Below, piece after piece: positions 57,946 to 64,000 of a stretch of 64,000 nt of DNA. This DNA is from Porphyra umbilicalis (lineage: Eukaryota > Rhodophyta > Bangiophyceae > Bangiales > Bangiaceae). The notes under the pieces are model-generated. The model was given only the letters and a program-made list of their open reading frames with translations, ran no database searches and was not told the origin of the DNA. Where the stretch lies: assembly GCA_002049455.2 (NCBI GenBank), contig KV919039.1, positions 41,630 to 105,629 on the forward strand, written 5' to 3'. The first letter of the stretch is position 1. Each line of letters begins with the position of its first letter. Both the position numbers and the translations under genes were made by a program.

Positions 57946-58632
57946 CTTAGATCACGGAACTTGCTCTCCATCTCAGAGGTGGCAGTCTGCATTCGTGTCC
58001 TCAGGGATCTGAGGCCGTGTCGACGTTGGAAGGGTCGCGATGACGCTAAAAGCGAATAGATTTACGTGGCTGAGAAGGACTGTCCTGCCACAGGTGTCAC
58101 AGGGCCCGAACGATGCCTGCCCCCTTACCACCCCCCACCGCCCCGAGTCGGGCGCGGCGACCGCGCGCAGCGACTACGGGGGTTCAACGTGCCCGCGATG
58201 ACCCGTGGGTGATCGTGGCTGCGCGCCGGCTTCTGTTTCGGCGGCCCGTCGGCCTGCCTTCTACCGGCGTGGTTAGAGGTGCGCTGCGCGGCGGAGTGAA
58301 AGCCCCTCCCGTCGGCGTCGCGCGACGACGGCGAGCCGCCGCCGCTGCGGTGCCGGCGGCGGCACCCTTTTCCCCGCCCCACGTTTCCCCCGCCACAGCA
58401 ACGTGGCTGTACGTGCCTCCGTGCGCACTCGCGGCTATAGAGTCGGCCGGTGTGCCCGGTGTCGATGCGTGGCCAAGCGCGCCACCGCCCTGAAGGCCAG
58501 GGTATTGCACGCACGTGCCTGGAATACAAGCGCACAATGACTGTACACGTACGCGGGGATCCCGCGTATGTCTGTGCCGGTATACCGTCGCGTGACGGGC
58601 TCGGCCAATCAAATCAACGTTACGTCGGTATA

Positions 58633-59031
58633 CTGCTGATCCCCGAAATTTGTCCTGGGGGACAGAGACAGAGACTGACTGTGAATATCAGCACTCTATT
58701 GGTCTAAAACGACAGTAAGCAGTCATCAAAGCCAATAGAAAGCCCGTATTTGGTACCAGAACCTTGCATCCAGCAGAACTCACTGTTTGTTGCCGCTTGA
58801 TCCGATTTTCTTGGCACGGAGCAAGCTGCCCACGCGAGATCATGAGATTTTCTACTGTCTCCTAGCCAGAAGTACAGAAATATAGAGGAGCTGATGTTGA
58901 TTTCCAGGCTGTCTGGGCACATGTAAGCAATCAGAAGCACCAAGTCAGTCCTAGGGGCGCATCCGATTGGTGGAGAGAGTCGGTCCGCAAGACAGTCTGT
59001 GTCCAGCAGGACAAAATTCGGGGATCAGCAA
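58633..59031. mobile_element. TA-flanked MITE, 399 bp
   Basis: The left end CTGCTGATCCCCGAAATTTG and the right end on the minus strand, TTGCTGATCCCCGAATTTTG, match at 23 of the first 25 positions. TA lies at 58631-58632 and 59032-59033. There is no coding capacity. It is closest to the MITE at 15861-16301. Confidence 0.83.
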
Positions 59032-59033
59032 TA

Positions 59034-60700
59034 CAGTCTTTCTCCAATGCTGTCCACCCTCTATGGCGATCGTACGACCACAAAGTAGCCCACATTTTTC
59101 GTGCAGACGACGATGATCGGGAGCCACGATCGCCGTTGATTGTACCGCAGAGGCCGGTCGACCGCGTTCGTTGCTATCCCCCCCTGGACAAGAACGGAAG
59201 CGACAAGAATGGAGAAGGACTGTACCGTCACACGGTCTGCAACTGCGATCGGGCCTCATTCTTCGAGCCGAAAGGTTCTTGGGGCCAATGGGCCTGCGAC
59301 ACGCACACACCAGACCACCCGACATTGTGAAACTCATTTCCGATTCGCCTGATCAGGACGGTCGAACGCGATGGGATTGCAGAGGTCAAGTGGATGGCTA
59401 GCTTTGCTACCGCCTACAGCCCAAACCAATAGCGGTCGGCTGGGTAATTTCCGTTCTTCCCGAGGCAACATTGACCAGGGAACACCATGCCATGCCTAAC
59501 GCACGGGTTACAGACGGCTATCCCAGAAAGTACCCAGAGAAATAGATATCCATACAGAAACGGCTACGGGGTTACGTTCCAGTCTCTGCCAACCTATAGC
59601 GTCGTTGAGCAGGGGTCCTGCTCTGCCAGGTGAGGGTTCAAGGGTGGGGCTATCTGTCAAGCGGCTTCACACGATGGGGCGGGAGGGGTGGATGAAAGGG
59701 TGGCAGCACGACGACAAAGGTCCTCGTACAAGGCAATCTTGCAATAGTCTGCCTTTCTGTCAATTCCCTGGACTTTAGTCTAGGGTGCTTTCTCACACCC
59801 ACACGTCGGAAAAAAAGTCCTTTTTTCTAGTGCACGTTGCGAGAGTACTTAAAAAAACGTTTTTGGCGGTCCGTTTGGCTCCCTACGCCGTTGGAGGACG
59901 TCCCCCGGCGCTTTCTTGACTATGGGAACATGCGCCGGGGCTGTCCGCATCTTTCTGTGAAGTTGCTAGAGGTGGCGACGTCTTCATCGCCCGTACGGTC
60001 CGCGGAAGCAGAATCGTGGTTAAAAAGGTGCGTGAGGGCAGGTGCGGCGTTTACGGGGTCGTGGGGGCAGGTGAACGCGGCCACGAATGGCCATGATGTC
60101 GCAATTCCGCGGTAGTTGGCTAGAATCGGGCTCTGCGGGCCCTGTGGGCGACGTCGGTTTTGATTTTTCAAACAGGGGGTTGTGTCGGCGCTGAATGCGC
60201 TGCGGCCTGCGTTGTCGCGTCCCTTCTGCAACACCCGCGCGCGGCGGGTGGAGGCGGAGGCCACCGCCGCTGGCGGTGTTGCCGCCGCGCCTGCCGCCGA
60301 CGCGGCGGTGAGCAGTGGACGACCGTGCGCACGACGCGCGCCCGCACACGGCAGCGAGTGGCGCCCGCGGCCGCGGCGGCCGCGGCCGCGGCGGTGCCAG
60401 CGGCGGCGGCGGCGGCGGCGTGGCGCCCCTGCTTTTTTCTCGCTCCACCCCGCCACCCGCCCCCCCGTGCCATCGACGGCTTCTTCCCCCCCCCTCCCCC
60501 TCTGTGGCCCCACATACCCCCCCCTCCCCATCCACCGCGTCGCCGCCGCGCACGTGCGCATCGCGCAGCTCGGCCTCGATTCTGCGCTGCGGCAAGCGAC
60601 GACTGCCCAGACAGCGTCGGCCGGTGGTTGCTCGGATGGTGGGGGCCGTGCCTCGGTGGCAGCCGCCGCCCGCCACGGCGGTGGCGGCCGCTGCTGACCC
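59034..60700. other. No supported gene
   Basis: Moderate GC to about 60150, then CGG-rich DNA with overlapping Ala/Arg/Pro frames on both strands. None has a domain. It could include the promoter or leader of the possible membrane-protein exon that follows. Confidence 0.35.
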
Positions 60701-61017
60701 TCCGGTGGGTGCGGCAGGAGCCCCTCGCGGCGATCACCTACCCCCCCTCGGACGAAGACAAAGCGATGGTCGTCGACGAGCGTGCGGGCGGCCGCTACCC
60801 ACCAGTGGGCGGGTACCCCCCCGACGGCAGCAGCTGGCGGTGGGCGGAGCGCCCCCTACGCCAGCAAGCGGTGGTCACGTCGGCGACCGCCACCACCGCC
60901 GCCATGGCCGCCTTCCTCGTCTCCTTTTTTCTGATCTCCCGCTCGTACGTGCGCTCCCAAGCGGCGCCGGTCGTGCAGGTGACGCTCACCCGGGAGGCGG
61001 TGCTCGACTTGCCTATG
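60700..61017 (+). CDS. Possible exon of a single-pass membrane protein
   Basis: The plus frame ending at 61143 contains a non-repetitive stretch: TYPPSDEDKAMVVDERAGG, then WRWAERPLRQQAVV. A clear hydrophobic helix follows (TTAAMAAFLVSFFLISRSYV, near 60890-60950), then QVTLTREAVLDLP. A GTATCT donor-like site lies at 61018. The downstream exon was not found, and the TraB gene starts 340 bp later on the same strand in a different reading frame. It may be part of that gene's 5' region or a separate gene. Weak. Confidence 0.25.
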
Positions 61018-61357
61018 TATCTTTCGTCGTATGAAAACAGTTCTATCGTTTTGCAAGTCCAGGGTGTTTTCGCGAACGCGCTTTCAGTCAATACAAGCCT
61101 TCCAATTGCCACTTCCACGATCGGCGGTCACGAGAGCTTCTGAGATCACCGCAGGAGTCGGGGCGCTTTCATCCAATTTGTGTCATGTAGCCGGGCTTTC
61201 AAATCCAAAAGAGGCACCTTGAATAGGCGTGGGTGCACCCTCGTGCCGACCACCGCCTTTGGCGCAGACGCAGCCCGCCGCGCGCCGCGCTTCCCGAGGT
61301 CGGACGCGCCGCGTCGTACCGCCGCTCCTGACCCCCCCCCCCGCCCGTCCACCCACC

Positions 61358-63496
61358 ATGGCGGCGGAGCCCCCCCCCTCGCCTTCCATGCCCCGCTACC
61401 CTGCGCCCCGTTGCGCTCCCTGCGGCCCGCCGCGGCCGCCGCCGCGTCCACCGCGTGGCGGGCGGCGCCGCGCCGCGCCGCCGCCCCCGCGCGCGCGTGG
61501 GCGCCCCCCCGCCGCGCCCGCCGCGCGGCGCTCACGACGCCCGCCCGGCGGGCGCCGGCCGCCCCCACCGCCACCGCCGACGGTCCCGGCGCGGGGGTGG
61601 GGGCTCCCGCCCCCCCCCGCCACCGCCCCCGCCGTCGCCCCTCCCCCCGTCGGTCGGGTGGGTGACCGACGCGGCGACGCGCACGCCCGTCCTCGTCATT
61701 GGCGTCATGCACGGCATGCCCGTCTCGGTGGCAGACGTGGCGGCGGTGGTGGCGGGGGGGGCGGGGGGGGGGGGGGGGCGCCCTCGGCGGTCGTCTTGGA
61801 ACTGTGTGGGGGGCGCTACGCCGCGCTGTGTGGGCGGGACGCGCGGCATTGGGCGCCCGTGACGGGGCAGGCCGACGGTGGCGGGCGCGGCGGCGACGGC
61901 GTCGGTGGCGGCGGCGGCAGCGGCGGCGGCGGTGCCGTCCATCCCCCGGCAGCAACGCCCCGCGCGCGGCTCGTATTGCACCCGCCCCTGCCGCCGCTGC
62001 CCGCGGCGGCGGCGGGTGTCGGCGCGGCGGGCGCGGCGGGGGGGTGGTAGGGGACGCGGCGTCGCCCCCCCCCCGTCGCCGCCGTCGGCGTCGCCCGCCG
62101 CCCGCTTTGGCCGCGTCGTCGTCCGGTTTGGGGGCGTCGGCGCGGCGCTCTTTGCAATTGGCCTCTCCTCCCTGACGGGCGTGCAGCAGGCGGCGGGGAT
62201 GGACCCGGGGTGTGAGTTTAAGGTCGCCGCCCGGTTGGCGGGGGAGGTGGGCGCGCCGATCGTGTTGGGGGACGATGACGTACGTTGAAGGGGGTGGGGG
62301 GGGGGGGTGCGAGGGCTCGCCGCAGGCGGCGGGAATGGGGTTGGTGCGGCAGAGCCGCGGCAGGAAGGCAGGCGAGGTGGCGTACCCGCTCCATGTGCTG
62401 ACGCCTGCCCCGTCTGCTTCTCCGGTCGCTTTTGCTTGTCTACCTGTCTCTGGTGTGCGGCTGCACCCCGCCACACGCGCTCCCCGTGCCCTCCGTCCCC
62501 AGGCCAGCGTAACCGTGCGGCGGCTGTATGCGGCCTTTTCCCCGCTGGCGGCCATCACCCACCTGCGCGGCGACGTGGCCGAGGTGCTCACGCGCCTCCG
62601 CGAGCGCCCCGCCCACGGCGTGTCGCTCGGGGACGTCTTTGGGCGCCCCCGCTACGCCGCCGACGTTGGCCGCCTTCTCGTCCCGACCGTCACCGCGTCG
62701 ATCCTCGTGCAGTTGGCGGCCAACGCGGTGCTCGGGGGGGCCCTTGGGCAGGTGTTTGGGGGCGGCGGCGGTGGCGTCGGCGGCGGGGGGGGGGGGGGCG
62801 ACGCGGTGGCCACCGCCGCCGCCGCCACAACGGCGGCCGCCGCTGCGGCCATGTCGCCGTCGGTGGCGACGGTGGTGGAGGGGCTCGGCATGGCCGCGAG
62901 GTTGGCGGCCAACGGGTGGTTGCTCGGCACGACGCTGCGGTTTTGGAATACGCTCGTTACGGAGCGGGATGCGTGCTTGTACGGCAGCCTGCGGGGAACG
63001 GTGGCGGCGGTGGCGGAGGAGGGGGGGGTGGGGGGGGGGTTGTACGGCCAGTCGGTACGTGCGTGGGGGGGGTGCGCTACGCTGTGTTGCAGTGTCCTTG
63101 GGCCATAGGGCTGGTGCTGGTGCGGTGGGGCCCGGGGGCGGCCGTGGAACATGGGAGTGGGTTTGGGGTGGCTTGTTACGTGGGCGGCCGACACAGACTA
63201 CTGACGTGCTTGCTTTGCTCGTGCTGTCGCCGAGTGTCTTGTGCCCTTGCGCTGATTGCCGCCCTCCCGTGTGTTGTTCGTACGTGTGGCGCCCTCTGGC
63301 TCGACCCACTGGTTCGTATATCCCACCACTCGGCGCTCTGGCCGCGCGTGCAGTGGCGGTGGTCGGGCTGCTCCACGTCAATGGCATCCTGCGGCGATGG
63401 GAAGCCGCCAACACCGCGTGGGAGGAGGCGCAAGCCGCGGCACCTGCGTTTGCGCCTGTGGCAGACGACGGTGGAGCCACTGGGGCGAGCTCATGA
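61358..63496 (+). CDS. TraB-domain protein, three exons
   Basis: ATG 61358 in good context (ACCATGGCG) is the likely start, though the first ~100 codons are Arg/Pro/Ala-rich and may be an organelle-targeting region. The TraB domain begins with PVLVIGVMHGMPVSVADVAA (about 61690-61750), then after a G-run SAVVLELCGGRYAAL. It continues with AAGMDPGCEFKVAARLAGEV and APIVLGDDD. Exon 2 (62503-63058) carries VTVRRLYAAFSPL, a Gly/Ala-rich insert and WNTLVTERDACLYG. Exon 3 (63354-63496) carries VAVVGLLHVNGILRRW. The GxxHxxP start, ELC..R, PGxEF and the closing VVGxxHxxG are TraB landmarks. TraB family proteins are proposed proteases or membrane-associated regulators; the substrate is unknown. Two frame changes fall in long G/C runs (61,755-61,778 and near 62,045) and are probably base-count errors. 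Confidence 0.68.
62280..62502 (+). other. Intron 1 of the TraB gene (223 bp)
   Basis: Donor GTACGT at 62280, acceptor CCCCAG ending at 62502. Splicing joins LGDDD to ASVTVRRL in phase 0, restoring the conserved LGD...T+RRL segment. The unspliced frame stops within three codons. Confidence 0.75.
63059..63353 (+). other. Intron 2 of the TraB gene (295 bp)
   Basis: Donor GTGCGT at 63059, acceptor GTGCAG ending at 63353, phase 1. The join gives QSV-L-AVVGLLHVNG, the TraB C-terminal motif. A donor four bases earlier (GTACGT) would not keep frame. Confidence 0.65.
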
Positions 63497-63655
63497 ACCA
63501 TTTTTTTTCGGGTGACGCAAGCCCTGTACACTGCCGTCGATGGATCTCGCCTGTGGGCGGTCACGGCAATGCACAGGCGTTATCGGCCCGTGGCAACAAC
63601 TCGAGCAGCGCGCCCAATCGATAGCAGCAGGCAGGCGCACAAAAACTGGAACAAA

Positions 63656-63661
63656 AATAAA
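63656..63661 (+). promoter_or_regulatory. Polyadenylation signal AATAAA for the TraB gene
   Basis: AATAAA lies 160 bp after the TGA at 63494-63496, within an A-rich stretch. The position is typical of a 3' UTR end. Confidence 0.4.
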
Positions 63662-63880
63662 AACAAAGCCCACCGAACATATGGGCCACCGAGCATGTGG
63701 TCCGCCACATCCATGTACAAGTACCAGCGCCCTGCCAGGGGATCGGCCGCTCCTCAGTCGGCCCAGCAGGACACGCCATCACCACACGACCCCCCGCCCG
63801 GCTGGTTCTCAGACACGGAAAAGGGTGTGCGGCAGACCTCAGGAGGCCTGGGCGTCGACTCCCCGCCGCCAGCGGCCCCA

Positions 63881-64000
63881 TCAGGGCGACGTGCTCGTCG
63901 ACCCCGGCGCGGCCAACACGGGCGTAGCGACGTTGGCCCCCCCCACGAGGTTGCTGCGCTTGCTCGGCCGCTTGCGGCCGTCGCCCCCCCCATTCCCGCC
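63881..64000 (-). CDS. Possible C-terminus of a minus-strand gene cut by the window edge
   Basis: The minus frame from the edge runs 39 codons to TGA at 63881-63883. It reads GDGRKRPSKRSNLVGG and ends PGSTSTSP, a basic segment followed by a Ser/Thr tail, more protein-like than the other frames. The plus strand is also open here from ATG 63694, so orientation is unsure. If real, it converges tail-to-tail with the TraB gene. Confidence 0.3.
   Translation of the reverse strand, partial: GGNGGGDGRKRPSKRSNLVGGANVATPVLAAPGSTSTSP

Larger units (their letters stand above)
55730..58529. repeat. Large inverted repeat, arms ~0.6 kb
   Basis: 55730-56398 and 57947-58529 are inverted copies with some divergence. 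Shared landmarks in mirrored order: CCAGGCACGTGCGTGCAATA, the GGAACGTGGGGCGGG segment, the CGTCACGCGACG segment, GGCAGGACAGTCCTT, AGACTGCCACCTCTGA and AACTTGCTCTCC. The centre is occupied by the TA-flanked element 56401-57856 and the hairpin 57857-57945. It may be a foldback-type transposon with long terminal repeats, or two copies of one element inserted head to head. Confidence 0.72.

Noticed and set aside
1-64000. tRNA, rRNA or other structural RNA genes
   Set aside because: No tRNA-like A/B boxes with a plausible cloverleaf and no rRNA-like sequence were noticed by eye; a covariance search would be needed to be certain.

Overview
The window looks like nuclear DNA of a GC-rich, transposon-dense eukaryote. 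One host-like gene, a TraB-domain protein at the right end, has introns of 223 and 295 bp with GT..AG ends. Several superfamilies of class II transposon and a chromovirus-type LTR retrotransposon are present, and there are no bacterial-style operons or ribosome binding sites. A bangiophyte red alga (Porphyra/Pyropia-like) would fit the GC content, intron style and TE load, but that is inference: no rRNA, tRNA or organelle gene is present to fix it.

Layout. 0-22 kb is a transposon graveyard. It holds a short hAT-type element with 8-bp target duplications (527-1665), a frameshifted minus-strand transposase-like ORF pair (2.7-5.4 kb), a BED/DUF659 hAT transposase fragment (13.8-14.65 kb), a 441-bp TA-flanked MITE (15.86-16.30 kb), an 81-bp minisatellite (17.5-18.0 kb), an unrecognised interrupted ORF (18.3-19.4 kb) and a Tc1/mariner-type DDE transposase broken by two stop codons (20.1-21.2 kb). 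22,244-33,752 is an 11.5-kb Ty3/gypsy chromovirus with 659-bp LTRs (three differences seen) and a perfect 5-bp target duplication. It carries gag, pol with a C-terminal chromodomain, a 799-bp hAT-like insertion at the start of pol, and a long antisense ORF between pol and the 3' LTR.

33.8-51.9 kb holds a decayed piggyBac transposase C-terminus (34.8-35.3 kb), copies of dispersed repeats, and a decayed PIF/Harbinger element. The Harbinger element has a Myb/SANT-like accessory ORF on the plus strand (43.9-44.8 kb) and a DDE transposase on the minus strand (47.2-48.45 kb), with two GC-rich minisatellites and an extraordinary density of GCGGCCGC sites. A second Harbinger remnant lies at 50.7 kb. 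52-59 kb holds a family of TA-flanked elements that share a terminal motif. One of them carries eight tandem copies of a ~263-bp GC-rich satellite; another sits exactly at the centre of a 0.6-kb inverted repeat, next to a perfect 37-bp hairpin. 61.36-63.5 kb is the TraB-domain gene, and at the right edge is a possible C-terminus of a minus-strand gene.

Most long open frames in the GC-rich stretches occur on both strands in several frames, have no recognisable domain, and were not called as genes. Annotation rests on reading translations, motifs, repeat boundaries and target-site duplications by eye.
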